A stretch of DNA of 64,000 nt from Picrophilus oshimae DSM 9789. GTDB taxonomy: Archaea > Thermoplasmatota > Thermoplasmata > Thermoplasmatales > Thermoplasmataceae. Positions 47,892 through 56,618 of the stretch are shown here, one piece after another; position 1 is the stretch's first letter, and every line of letters begins with the position of its first letter. The stretch is from NCBI RefSeq assembly GCF_900176435.1, contig NZ_FWYE01000001.1, positions 558,001 through 622,000 on the forward strand, given 5' to 3'. The position numbers and the translations under genes were made by a program. Below the pieces are notes generated by a model, which saw nothing but the letters and a program-made list of their open reading frames with translations, ran no database searches and was not told where the DNA came from.

Positions 47892-48905
47892 ATGAATATA
47901 CTTGTAACTGGTGGTACCGGTTATATAGGGAGAATACTTGTTCCAGAGCTGATCGGTAGAGGGCATAACGTAACAGTGATAGATAGGGGATTCTTGGATT
48001 ATGATGATCCCACGAAGGACTATGAAGGTGCCCACTTAATAAGAGATGATATCAGAACCTGTGACCCCTCCCGTCTACGTGGTTTTGATGGTGTTATCGA
48101 TCTGGCGGCCCTTTCGAATGATCCATCTGGCGATCTGGACAAGACAGCCACATGGGATATAAACTACATAGGAAGGGTTAGAATAGCAAGACTTGCGAAG
48201 AAGCTTGGTGCAAAGAGATACGTTGTAGCCTCATCATGCTCCGTATATGGCTTCAGGGATGGGTTATCCGATGAAAGCACGCCTACGAACCCTCTTACAA
48301 CATACGCAGAAGCAAACGTTGCCGTCGAGAGGGATAACCTCTCCTTAAACGACAGCTCTTTCAGGGCAACCGCTCTGAGGTTTGCAACTGTATTCGGTTA
48401 TTCAAAGAGGTTCAGGTTGGATCTGGTCGTGAATGCCATGACGTTCTATGGATATAAAAACAGAGTAGTCAGGATGATGAGGGACGGAAATCAGTATAGG
48501 CCCTTCATACACGTCAAGGATGTTTCCAGAGCCTTAATTCAAGCTATTGAGTCAAACGATGATATTGGCGGCAGACCAATCAATGTAGGAAATGAGAGGC
48601 TTAACATGCAGATAAAGGATATTGCTACCATCATTATGCATAAACTTGGAAAGGATACAAAATTAGAATTATATGGCGACCCAGATAATAGATCCTATCA
48701 GGTAAAATTCGATGCGGCGCGAGACCTACTCAAGTTCGAGACAAAGTTCGATCTGGAATACGGGGTTGATGAAATCATTGATAAATGTAAAGAAGGATTA
48801 GATGATTTACCTCAGATGCATACCGTCAATTATTATAAGACGTTGCTGAATGCTGAGGACTCGATAGCAAAATATTTGAATCTGAAGCCTAAGATAATTT
48901 TCTGA
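47892..48905 (+). CDS. NAD-dependent sugar epimerase/dehydratase
   Basis: A 337-residue extended SDR. The NAD motif is VTGGTGYIGRILVPEL, then DLAALSNDPSGD, SSCSVYG and the family motif YRPFIHVKDVSRAL. The catalytic Tyr-x3-Lys reads Tyr-Ala-Glu-Ala-Asn (TTYAEANVAVE), so the Lys is replaced. It may work on a nucleotide sugar with altered chemistry or be impaired. It follows rmlC after 14 bp. Confidence 0.85.
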   Translation: MNILVTGGTGYIGRILVPELIGRGHNVTVIDRGFLDYDDPTKDYEGAHLIRDDIRTCDPSRLRGFDGVIDLAALSNDPSGDLDKTATWDINYIGRVRIARLAKKLGAKRYVVASSCSVYGFRDGLSDESTPTNPLTTYAEANVAVERDNLSLNDSSFRATALRFATVFGYSKRFRLDLVVNAMTFYGYKNRVVRMMRDGNQYRPFIHVKDVSRALIQAIESNDDIGGRPINVGNERLNMQIKDIATIIMHKLGKDTKLELYGDPDNRSYQVKFDAARDLLKFETKFDLEYGVDEIIDKCKEGLDDLPQMHTVNYYKTLLNAEDSIAKYLNLKPKIIF

Positions 48906-48967
48906 TCATTCTTTTTCTTTATGGGTTTATTATTTTTTATCACGAGAGACCTGTATCTTAATGTAAT

Positions 48968-49828
48968 TTGACCTATGCAGGCAGGATGGAGAATCTGAAA
49001 GGCGTAGTGCGTGATTTCATAAAGGGCAATATCGCTTCATCATTTCCTGATAAACTCGTGAAGAAATATAAACAGGATGTCGTTGTAAATTTTGCAGCGG
49101 AATCGCATGTCGGTCGATAAATGATCCAAACTCATTCATACGCAAGAATGTTTTCGGTCTGGTCAACTTGCTGGAGCTATCAAGGAGATACGATTTCCGT
49201 AACTTACACATATCTACGGACGAGGTCTACGGCGAGAGCGAGGCGGATTATATAGCATTAATGATTCGAAGCTAATGCCATCTTCGTCGTATCCGCATCC
49301 AAGGCGTTCGCCGATATGATCTTAAAATCTTACGTGAGGACTTATGGAACTGACGCAATAATCATACGCGCATCTAACACATATGGAGAAAAACAGTATC
49401 CAGAGGAGCTCATACCGAAGGCTATAATCCGTGGTCTACTTGGCAAGGAAGTACCAGTATACGGGAGCGGGGATCAGCAGAGGAACTGGCTGTACGTTAA
49501 AGATTTTGTTAACGTAACTAAAAGTCTGAGCGAAGAAGGCAGGAAAGGCGAGGACAACATCTCAGGTGATAACGTAAGAACGAATCTAGAGATCCTCGGG
49601 GCCATATCGAAATATGTAACTCTGAAGCTGAAGCATGTGGGCGATAGGCCTGGACATTATATAGCATATAAGATGAAGAACACGAAGATAACGTTTGAAA
49701 GAACACCATTAGAATCGGGCATCAAGGAAACCGTTGAATGGTACAGATCGAATGAATGGTGGTGGAAACCGCTGATAGATGATCCGTATTTCACGAAGGA
49801 CGAGGAATGGAAGATTAATTCAGTGTAA
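48968..49828 (+). pseudogene. rmlB: dTDP-glucose 4,6-dehydratase remnant
   Basis: Clear RmlB pieces in several frames: LTYAGRMENLKG (48968 on), VVNFAAESHVGR, INDPNSFIRKNVFGLVNLLEL after a shift near 49118, HISTDEVYGESEADYIA, then a deletion/shift before SASKAFADMILKSYVRTYG. The C-terminal half is open from 49316 (ASNTYGEKQYPEELIPKAI). The N-terminal NAD-binding segment is gone. So this cluster cannot itself make the 4-keto intermediate unless rmlB exists elsewhere. Confidence 0.88.
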
Positions 49829-49940
49829 TTTGAAAATAATTATAGGCATCAGTTTCTAACCCTCTATGAAGATTGAAATGTAATTATTCCAGTATTCGTT
49901 TATAACCTCAGTCGCATTGAGGTCTTTCTGCATAGACGAT

Positions 49941-51038
49941 TCATTCTCTATTTTCTATGAGTTTTGTGAATTCCAAAGCAACATCATGCCATGTTACTAC
50001 TGCACTTTTCTGCTTTTCCAATATCTCCACTCTTAAATCTGCATTTGACATAAGAGTGGATAATGATTTCACTATGCACCTTTCATCATTAACATCGCAG
50101 ACGAAAGAACCGAATTTTTGGTAATGAATTCCACAGCCAGCCTCGGTGATAACCATCGAAAGACCATAATGAACTGCCTCGGTCCTCGCTATTTCAAAGC
50201 TCCCCCATCTTGATAAAAGGCAGAATATCGATGCCTGCCGATATTCCTTGATCAGCTCCTCATAGCTCACATCTGTTTTCAGCTCAACGGAGTTGCCAAG
50301 ATTTAGATCGCTTATCTGCTTCTTTAATGAATTCATGTAGGATTCATCACTTGACGATCCGATTATCCTTAACTTCCACTCCTGGAATTTATCTTTTAGT
50401 TTCGAGAATACTTTTATCAATATATCATGTCCCTTCTGAGGATGAATCCGACCTACACTGAGAATAACATTCCGTCTCATTTCATAAGCATTTACTTCGC
50501 CCCCATCGATATTAGAAAGTACCCCATTTGGCACTATTACATATTTGTCTTTATATCGATTAATAATTTTTGGCTCTATCAGTTCGACATAAGTGCATTC
50601 AGATTCGCATGCTATTTTGTCAAATAGTCTTGTGAACATATAGCGATAAAATACAGGAATAAAGTGATCTTTCGTAATCCTTAGAGAGTCAGGATCAGCA
50701 TCCAGTTTTAGGATCAATTTGATGTACGATTGACGACTAAGTTTCGTATATATCCTCAAAAGAAATGCGAATAAAATGGCCTCAATTTCTGTGTGTTCGA
50801 TGATCAGAGCTTTAGGTCTGTATTTATGTATGACCTTTAACATATTTAGGAGACCTATTAGCCTGTTTCTAGGCTTGGATATTGTGCTTTCAGTTGCTTC
50901 CTCATAGGTTTGTATGATGTTCAAATTGCTCATTGTATGGCTTGAATTAAATCTCCCAACTACCAAGGTGACCATATATCCTAAGTTGCTTAACTTAGCA
51001 GGGATAGAGCTATGGTCCTTTTTTCTAGTGAACATCAA
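49941..51038 (-). CDS. Family 4 (GT-B) glycosyltransferase, N-terminus probably altered
   Basis: A 365-residue frame with the GT4 signature: ILSVGRIHPQKGHDILIKVF, then the acidic motif region SFEIARTEAVHYGLSMVITEAGCG. The first Rossmann strand is weak from this ATG. The same frame extends upstream to about 51065 (with NNFGGQFLSFLMF) but has no clear start codon, so the 5' end may be damaged. Runs against the rml cluster. Confidence 0.75.
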   Translation of the reverse strand: MMFTRKKDHSSIPAKLSNLGYMVTLVVGRFNSSHTMSNLNIIQTYEEATESTISKPRNRLIGLLNMLKVIHKYRPKALIIEHTEIEAILFAFLLRIYTKLSRQSYIKLILKLDADPDSLRITKDHFIPVFYRYMFTRLFDKIACESECTYVELIEPKIINRYKDKYVIVPNGVLSNIDGGEVNAYEMRRNVILSVGRIHPQKGHDILIKVFSKLKDKFQEWKLRIIGSSSDESYMNSLKKQISDLNLGNSVELKTDVSYEELIKEYRQASIFCLLSRWGSFEIARTEAVHYGLSMVITEAGCGIHYQKFGSFVCDVNDERCIVKSLSTLMSNADLRVEILEKQKSAVVTWHDVALEFTKLIENRE

Positions 51039-51523
51039 GAAAGATAGAAACTGGCCACCAAAATTATTACGTTTTCTGAGGACATCGTTGAGTTATATCA
51101 GTTAGTAGTTTAAATTCTTGCGCTGTTGATGATTCAGATTGAATCCTTAAATGAACGGTATGAGAAAAATTAATATTGCACATTCATTATTGTTGGATCA
51201 CAATCTATGGTGCCTAGACTTTATGTAAGCTAAAGAAGAAACCTCAGTGAATATGTCCCTTGGTCCATCTTTACTTTTTTGTTCGATTCTCTAATTTCGA
51301 TTTTTCAAACTCTATAATGTATCTGCACCTTCATTATTTGCATAGCATATGCGGAATATTTCAAATCAGTGAAATGATTATCTATACAGACTAATCTGCC
51401 ATAGGGATCATAGTAATCTCACAGGATTATGATTACAGATCGATCTTCATGAAAATGAATAGGAGATATAGATTACAGGACAGACGAAATTATTAATTAT
51501 GATTTCCCACTCTCCTAATAAAT
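51039..51523. other. Non-coding or decayed stretch (485 bp)
   Basis: No complete gene. The minus strand has a short open stretch of about 35 codons near 51310-51415 (DYYDPYGRLVCIDNHFTDLK) without a start, which may be debris of a carbohydrate gene. Nothing else is recognised. Confidence 0.4.
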
Positions 51524-52462
51524 ATGGTAGAGAATGAATTAATGAATTTATATAAATCAGAGAATATTTCCGATATATTGCAGTTTTATCGGCATTTTGA
51601 TAACGTATCAGATCTCATAGGATGGATGCAAGGAATTCCGAAGTCTAAACCGAATATAAAGATCATTGAAGGTGAAAATTCTGATATAGCCGTCTTGTGC
51701 CCACGGCTGATGCTGAAAGCAGGTTAGCAGGCAATATAAAAAGAATCTTTAAGGGATTCCTAATTTGCTTTGTTGAAGATAATTCTAAATTTTTTAGATT
51801 GTCCTATAGCTATAATTATGGCCTAGAAGCTTTGAAACGCTTTGATCCAAGTTAGGTTATTTTCAGTAACGATGATATGGTTGAAAGGGATTCGCCGGAA
51901 AGACTTAGACAAGAAATTTATATGAAATCAGATAATAAAATACTATTCGCTAGAATGTCAGATAGAAGTTCTCATTCTAACACTTGGGTAATTGGACATT
52001 ACACCTTGCCAAACAGACTTACGTATTTTATAATGAATCATGAGTTTGCAATGTTAGAAAGGAAATACAACATAAATGTGAGCATCAATGAAAAAAAGAG
52101 ATAGCTCATCAATCATGAAATTTATCAATGGGATCAGATCAGAATACCAAATCATAAATGTAGGAGACTTTTCTATATTTTCTAAAGCTCTTCTAAAACA
52201 ACTTAACTATAAGCCTTGGGATGATACATATATACATGGCTATGAAGATATTGACCTTTCTTTGCGTCTGCTAAAGGAAGGAATCTACAACAGCGCTTCT
52301 TTTTTAAATTATGATATTGGAAGCATGGAATCTGCCACGGCAGGAAGATCAAAATTGAGATCCCTAAGAGACATAGCTAATAAAGCTTATTTCAATTTAA
52401 AATTCAAAAAGTCTTTCGAAGGAAAACACCGATCTAGTAGCAGCGCACTCAAATTGCTGTAA
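51524..52462 (+). pseudogene. Family 2 glycosyltransferase-like gene, several disruptions
   Basis: Frame pieces join to one protein of about 310 residues. They are MVENELMNLYKSENISDIL with NSDIAVL, a frameshift near 51705, KRIFKGFLICFVEDN, FRLSYSYNYGLEALKRFDP, then TAG near 51853, IFSNDDMVERDSPERLR (the DxD region) and, after a shift near 52100, INVGDFSIFSKALLKQL, HGYEDIDLSLRLLKEG. The GYEDIDLSLR motif is typical of GT2 enzymes. At least three lesions make it inactive. Confidence 0.78.
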
Positions 52463-52594
52463 TTTCAAAAAGATCATGCTCAACTTCAATCCACTCAACA
52501 TTTCATATGACTTTTTTCTGTGATTAGTTGTATAAAATCCTTTTATAGATGCCATGAAAAAGTTCTTTTGACCACACTTGTATGACGGTGCAAG

Positions 52595-52733
52595 CGTGAG
52601 AGTCGGATAGGCAGCAGATAATTAACTTGACCTGAGAGGTCGCTAGATAGATTTGCTGCCCTTCGATTCTCAACTAACTGAAAGAAGGGTGAATAGAAGA
52701 CGGTCGAACATGTTTCCGACCCTAACTCTCACG
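52595..52733 (+). ncRNA. Candidate structured RNA, multi-helix junction, family unknown
   Basis: A 9-bp closing helix CGTGAGAGT (52595-52603) pairs with ACTCTCACG (52725-52733). Inside are helix GGCAGCA/TGCTGCC (52610-52616 with 52654-52660) capped by hairpin GACCT-GAG-AGGTC (52629-52641), a short CTTC/GAAG stem (52661-52664 with 52684-52687), and hairpin GGTCG/CGACC (52702-52706 with 52717-52721). There is no ORF and GC content is higher than around it. It lies between a decayed glycosyltransferase and an IS3 remnant and may belong to a mobile element. The strand is not certain. Confidence 0.5.
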
Positions 52734-52852
52734 AACCACTATTGGAGGTGATCAGTATCTATATCTCGGTTATGGATAGTTTAAGTTTAAACACATGTAA
52801 AGAGATATATATAACGAATAATTTATATAAATATATAAAGGAGGTAATGTAA

Positions 52853-53465
52853 ATGCCGGGAAGAGTATACTCAAGCTAGGAGAAATACAAAATTATAATG
52901 GAGTCATTCCAGAATCCCAATATTACAATAGCAGCAATATGCAGGGAGCGTGGAATAGCAGTATCACTGTTCTATAAATGGAAGGATCAGTTCCTGGATG
53001 GTGGAAGAAAGGACTTGGAAGGTAAGGATCTGGATAAGTCCCTGGTTAAGGAGGTTGAAAGTCTAAAATCAATAATAGGTGAAATGATCATAGCAAATGA
53101 AATTTTAAAAAAATTATATGAGGAGGAAAAGATGAGTTCAGTGGATGAGATGAATGATAATGGAATAGAAGTAAAAAAAGCATGTTATTATTCCGGTATA
53201 AACAGATTACGTACTATTACGGGAAGAGGCATGAAAATAAGGAAGATAAGAGGTATATTGATACTGGATCATTCCATAGTTCAATAAAGACAGATTATAT
53301 CTGGATCAATGAAATCAGCAATTTCAAGGATGGAAAAAGCAATCATAGAAAATGCATTCCATGATTACAACAATATAAGATCGCATTCCACACTGAATTA
53401 TTATTCATCTGTACAGTTCCTTGATAAATGGAATAATGATGAAAGTTTCAGGGAAATATTATAGA
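52853..53465 (+). mobile_element. IS3-family insertion sequence remnant
   Basis: OrfA-like start MPGRVYSS at 52853 with strong GGAGGT before it is cut by TAG (52877-52879). It then continues as EKYKIIMESFQNPNITIAAICRERGIAVSLFYKWKDQF, split here by the helix-turn-helix of transposase orfA. Most of orfB, including the DDE core, is deleted. Its end is seen as TDYIWINEISNF and, after a shift, DYNNIRSHSTLNYYSSVQFLDKW to 53465. Inactive. Terminal inverted repeats are not identified. Confidence 0.82.
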
Positions 53466-53586
53466 GGATTTTTAAAGAATTTGAAAGATGGCTATAAAAG
53501 GGGAAAGAGCAATTATAATAGGAGGTTGATGATAAATGTCTCATAAAATGGAAAGATTTTTGTTTAACAATCACTATTCAACATCA

Positions 53587-53691
53587 AAAGTCTTGAAAAT
53601 AAACAAGTCTACACTATAGTATCAATAGAAAAAGATTTAAGAGTGAAGGAATATTAAGCTCTATAACAAGACAAGGAGAAGGATTGAATGA
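53587..53691 (+). pseudogene. Second cas1 3'-end fragment
   Basis: 107 bp (53587-53693) align without gaps to 44776-44670 on the other strand with 22 mismatches (about 79% identity). The reading KVLKINKSTL then stop codons shows the Cas1 C-terminus in decayed form. TGA at 53689-53691 overlaps the ATG of the FkbM gene (ATGA) just as the other copy overlaps a glycosyltransferase start. Confidence 0.75.
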
Positions 53692-54578
53692 ATATAAGAT
53701 TAACTTACACAAATGCAAAACTAATTCACAGGCATCTAGGAATATCATATCCAGAGCTTGCCATTTATTACATTAGCAAGCGGGAAGGCTCAAAGAGTGT
53801 AAGCGTAAATTATAATTCGGCCAATGTGAGATTTTCAGATTTGTCAAATATCGCCAGACTACTTGAAAATGAGTGGAAAATTATTCAGACTTCAGAAAAA
53901 CTGATTACATTTCGTTCTCCCGATGATGTTATTATAACGTGTAGATGTAACGTTGGATATGACTTTGGGCATTTAGTAGAAATTTTTTTAGAAAAATCCT
54001 ATGGATCTGATTTCAATAATAAGAACATTATAGATATTGGTGCAAGCAATGGTGATTCAGCAATATATTTTGCTAAGAAAGGGGCAAAGCGTGTTGTGTG
54101 TCTGGAGCCAGATACGAGAAGTTTTGAACTAGCCGTTAATAATTTAAAAGCATCAAAAGTTGAAGATCGCGTTACTATCCTGAATAAGGCACTAAGTAAC
54201 AAAGATGGAGAGATTAAATTATTTGTGTATGATATGAATCCAAATGCTAATTCTGTTGATAAAAGCAACATGGTACATCTCAAAGATACGATGCATGAGG
54301 AGACCGTTGAGTCAATAACGGTAAAAGACGTAATCGGTATGTTTGAAGGTGAGCAAATAGATCTACTGAAGATGGATTGTGAAGGATGTAAATACTCTGT
54401 TTTAAGAAATTTAGATGCTGAGTCATATAAGAAAATTAAAAGCATAGTTATGGAATATCATAATGGTTTACAATTCTTAAAAGGGCTCCTTGAGTCATAC
54501 GGTTTTAATGTTGAGGTAAAGGCCGGTAATGATAAAATAGGTTATATCAGTGCAAACAGGGTAAGATTATTAAACTGA
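53688..54578 (+). CDS. FkbM family SAM-dependent methyltransferase
   Basis: A 296-residue protein. The SAM-binding fold begins near residue 108 with NIIDIGASNGDSAIYFAKKGA, the acidic motif is VVCLEPDTRSFELA, and the family end DLLKMDCEGCKYSVLRNL follows. These enzymes often methylate sugars of surface glycans. The N-terminal 100 residues are a separate, unknown domain. The start codon overlaps a cas1 relic stop. Confidence 0.87.
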   Translation: MNIRLTYTNAKLIHRHLGISYPELAIYYISKREGSKSVSVNYNSANVRFSDLSNIARLLENEWKIIQTSEKLITFRSPDDVIITCRCNVGYDFGHLVEIFLEKSYGSDFNNKNIIDIGASNGDSAIYFAKKGAKRVVCLEPDTRSFELAVNNLKASKVEDRVTILNKALSNKDGEIKLFVYDMNPNANSVDKSNMVHLKDTMHEETVESITVKDVIGMFEGEQIDLLKMDCEGCKYSVLRNLDAESYKKIKSIVMEYHNGLQFLKGLLESYGFNVEVKAGNDKIGYISANRVRLLN

Positions 54579-54598
54579 TTCGTCATCCCAAAATATCA

Positions 54599-54991
54599 TT
54601 GCCCACTACAGCTTATTGGTATACCATAGAAGACGCCATGACACAATACATAAGGCATGATGACCATAAGTTCGATTACGATGATGAAGGAATAACCCAT
54701 AGGAAACACATTATTGCCAATAGGATAAGATACATTGGAAAGGAATCAAACAACCTTGACGAATCTATGGTAATAGGCATTGACGAAGATTCATACCTTG
54801 AGTATGAAAATATCAAGGAATTATACAATTGGATTTTGTCATTGAAGTCTAAGGATGTTAAGGATAAGGGAATATCTGAAAGAGATCTCAGGAATTTCAA
54901 ACAGAAAATTAGGCAAGGTAAAGGACTGAAGAACAGGTCAAAGATAGCAAGGATACTCTACGAAGTTTTTAAGTCAAAATCCAGCGATTAA
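54599..54991 (+). CDS. Hypothetical protein at the right end of the island
   Basis: An open frame of 130 residues from a TTG start (PTTAYWYTIEDAMTQY); the ATG at 54638 is an alternative. Charged, helix-rich, with the central VIGIDEDSYLEYENIKELYNW and a basic C-terminus (RNFKQKIRQGKGLKNRSK) that could touch nucleic acid. No family recognised. It could be the C-terminal part of a longer element gene. It lies next to the repeat at tRNA-Pro. Confidence 0.5.
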   Translation: MPTTAYWYTIEDAMTQYIRHDDHKFDYDDEGITHRKHIIANRIRYIGKESNNLDESMVIGIDEDSYLEYENIKELYNWILSLKSKDVKDKGISERDLRNFKQKIRQGKGLKNRSKIARILYEVFKSKSSD

Positions 54992-55046
54992 TATTGATAT
55001 ATAATTATGAAAATACCGGCACGTTTTAAAGTCTTATCTATATCCC

Positions 55047-55061
55047 ATTCAATAAAATGGG
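55047..55061 (+). repeat. 15-bp direct repeat at the tRNA-Pro 3' end
   Basis: attcaataaaatggg is the same as at 43687-43701. Bases 55058-55061 are the discriminator and last three acceptor positions of tRNA-Pro. A CCCATT/AATGGG hairpin (55044-55061) here may also end the tRNA transcript. Confidence 0.45.
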
Positions 55062-55130
55062 ACCGTCCGAATTTGAATCGGAGTCACCAACACCCCAAGC
55101 TGGTAGGATACCAAGCTACCCCACGGTCCC
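55058..55130 (-). tRNA. tRNA-Pro (anticodon GGG)
   Basis: On the minus strand: acceptor GGGACCG/CGGTCCC, anticodon stem CCAGC/GTTGG (one G-T pair) around TTGGGGT, T stem TCCGA/TCGGA with loop TTCAAAT. No intron or CCA. It lies 34 bp downstream of rpoN on the same strand. Confidence 0.95.
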
Positions 55131-55164
55131 TTAAAAAAAGTATTGCAAAATAATATAAATATTT

Positions 55165-55383
55165 TTAATATGGTAAAACCTCGTCTATTAAATCCTTGTG
55201 TGAAAGTATCATTCTCCTGCAGCAGTATCTTTTAACGCCAAGATCGTCAAGAATCTTTGCCTTTTCCTCGCCCCTGGGCTCGCGACCGGTTTCATTTATT
55301 ATCTTTGTGCAGGCCTCCGTGAATCGTACATAATCGGACGCTATTACACGGCCACAGCTAAAACACCTTACCGGTATTATCAT
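55165..55383 (-). CDS. rpoN: RNA polymerase subunit Rpo10 (RpoN)
   Basis: A 72-residue zinc-binding subunit. Zinc Cys are in VRCFSCGR near the N-terminus and RYCCRRMI near the end. The ATG at 55383 (MIIPVRC) is chosen; a longer frame has no homologous N-terminus. Last protein gene of the ribosomal operon. Confidence 0.95.
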   Translation of the reverse strand: MIIPVRCFSCGRVIASDYVRFTEACTKIINETGREPRGEEKAKILDDLGVKRYCCRRMILSHKDLIDEVLPY

Positions 55384-55387
55384 ATAA

Positions 55388-55789
55388 TCACCTGTATGAT
55401 TTCTGCCTCTTTGCCCTAGCACCATAGCCCATTGGCTTTTTCGGCATCTTCCTTCTCACATCATTTACCAGCATTGACCTATCATACGCCCTTATCTCAG
55501 CCTCAAGATCGCTGTCCTTAAAGTATTCTATTATTGCCTTTGCCATTGCGGTCCTTGTTGCGTCGGCCTGTCCTGTGTTGCCACCGCCATGGACGTTTAC
55601 ATCAATGTCTATTTCTTTTGATCTGTCGCCAAGTATCCTTATTGGCTCCAGCATCTTTTCCCTTAGTATTTCTATTGGATACAATTCAATTGGATACCCA
55701 TTTATAAGGAATTTGCCACTGCCCTTTCTTATGATTGCCCTTGCAATGGCCGTCTTTCTCTTTCCAACCTTTATTATGTAATCACTCAT
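55388..55789 (-). CDS. rps9: Small ribosomal subunit protein uS9
   Basis: A 133-residue S9 with VGKRKTAIARAIIRKGSGK at the start, VHGGGNTGQADATRTAMAKAI in the middle and the basic tail ARAKRQKSYR that reaches the P-site tRNA. The ATG at 55789 has GGTGAG 5 nt upstream and overlaps the uL13 end. Confidence 0.95.
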   Translation of the reverse strand: MSDYIIKVGKRKTAIARAIIRKGSGKFLINGYPIELYPIEILREKMLEPIRILGDRSKEIDIDVNVHGGGNTGQADATRTAMAKAIIEYFKDSDLEAEIRAYDRSMLVNDVRRKMPKKPMGYGARAKRQKSYR

Positions 55790-56198
55790 AGGTCTCACCC
55801 AGTATCTTTGAGATCTCTCCCAATGTGATAAAGCCTGTTACCTTTTTATTCATTGCCGATTCAATTCTTTCAAAATTCTTGTTTTCAAGTGATTTTGGTA
55901 CATTTGCATAAACCATGCAGCGCTTTAATGCCTCCATTCCATGGGTTTTCTTTTTAGGAAGCATGTCTCCTATTGATCTTTTAAGTATTCTGTCTGCCGT
56001 CTTTGGATAGTAAGGTCCCTTTCTGATACTTCCTGTGTTTCTTAAATTATTGAATTTATCTATTATGAATTCTTTTCTGCCTGTTATTACAACCTTCGAT
56101 GCGTTTACAATTGTTATTGACTCACCATTCAATAATTTTTTGGCAACGTATGATGATAACCTTCCATAAATATGATTTGAAGCGTCTATATATATCAT
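55782..56198 (-). CDS. rpl13: Large ribosomal subunit protein uL13
   Basis: A 138-residue L13: IYIDASNHIYGRLSSYVAKKLL, VVITGRKEF, and HGMEALKRCMVYANVP. The ATG at 56198 has GGTGAT 4 nt upstream, so it is preferred to upstream ATGs. It starts 5 bp after the eL18 stop. Confidence 0.95.
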   Translation of the reverse strand: MIYIDASNHIYGRLSSYVAKKLLNGESITIVNASKVVITGRKEFIIDKFNNLRNTGSIRKGPYYPKTADRILKRSIGDMLPKKKTHGMEALKRCMVYANVPKSLENKNFERIESAMNKKVTGFITLGEISKILGETYE

Positions 56199-56203
56199 TG
56201 GCA

Positions 56204-56572
56204 TCACCTTATTATCTTTATATTGGTTCCCTTTGGATTCTCAGATGCAAGATCCACAAGATTTACAAACTCGGAGCCTGCATCATTTAACTTTTTCAAC
56301 GCCTTCTCAGAGATTTTAAACGCTGAAACCTTTATCTTTTTATTGAAGACACCGGATGATAACAAATATCCAGGTATTACTATAATATCATCATCTGATG
56401 TAATCCTCTGCAATTTTCCAAGATTAACGGTTGCATAATTCTTTCTTGAAGATGAGAGCCTTATGGCTATATCCCTCCAGAACACAGAGCCAGATTCTCT
56501 CGATCTTTCAAGAAGCTTTTGAATCGTATCCTTTAGATACGAGTCCGTCTTCTTCTCTACTTTGACCGACAT
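56204..56572 (-). CDS. rpl18e: Large ribosomal subunit protein eL18
   Basis: A 122-residue archaeal L18e with VNLGKLQRITSDDDIIVIPGYLLSSG. It leads the operon eL18-uL13-uS9-rpoN, a gene order conserved in archaea. TATA-like sequence lies at 56584-56594. Confidence 0.93.
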   Translation of the reverse strand: MSVKVEKKTDSYLKDTIQKLLERSRESGSVFWRDIAIRLSSSRKNYATVNLGKLQRITSDDDIIVIPGYLLSSGVFNKKIKVSAFKISEKALKKLNDAGSEFVNLVDLASENPKGTNIKIIR

Positions 56573-56618
56573 AGCTCATAATTTATATATGATTAATAAA
56601 TCTTTTTAATTGGATGGT

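Noticed and set aside
52588-52606. Group II intron domain V-like sequence (gacggtgcaagcgtgag)
   Set aside because: The conserved AGC triad, bulge and GAAA tetraloop of domain V cannot be aligned and no intron ORF is present.
52630-52641. CTGAGA inside the structured RNA, as in the TPP riboswitch
   Set aside because: The other conserved TPP elements (GGGGTGC and the pyrophosphate helix) are absent and no thiamine gene follows.
52853-53465. Intact active IS3 element
   Set aside because: Stop codon in orfA, DDE core missing, and orfB end frameshifted.
43616-55057. Search for a CRISPR array near the cas1 relics
   Set aside because: No regularly spaced repeats of 24-37 bp are visible on either strand, so the cas1 pieces are orphans.
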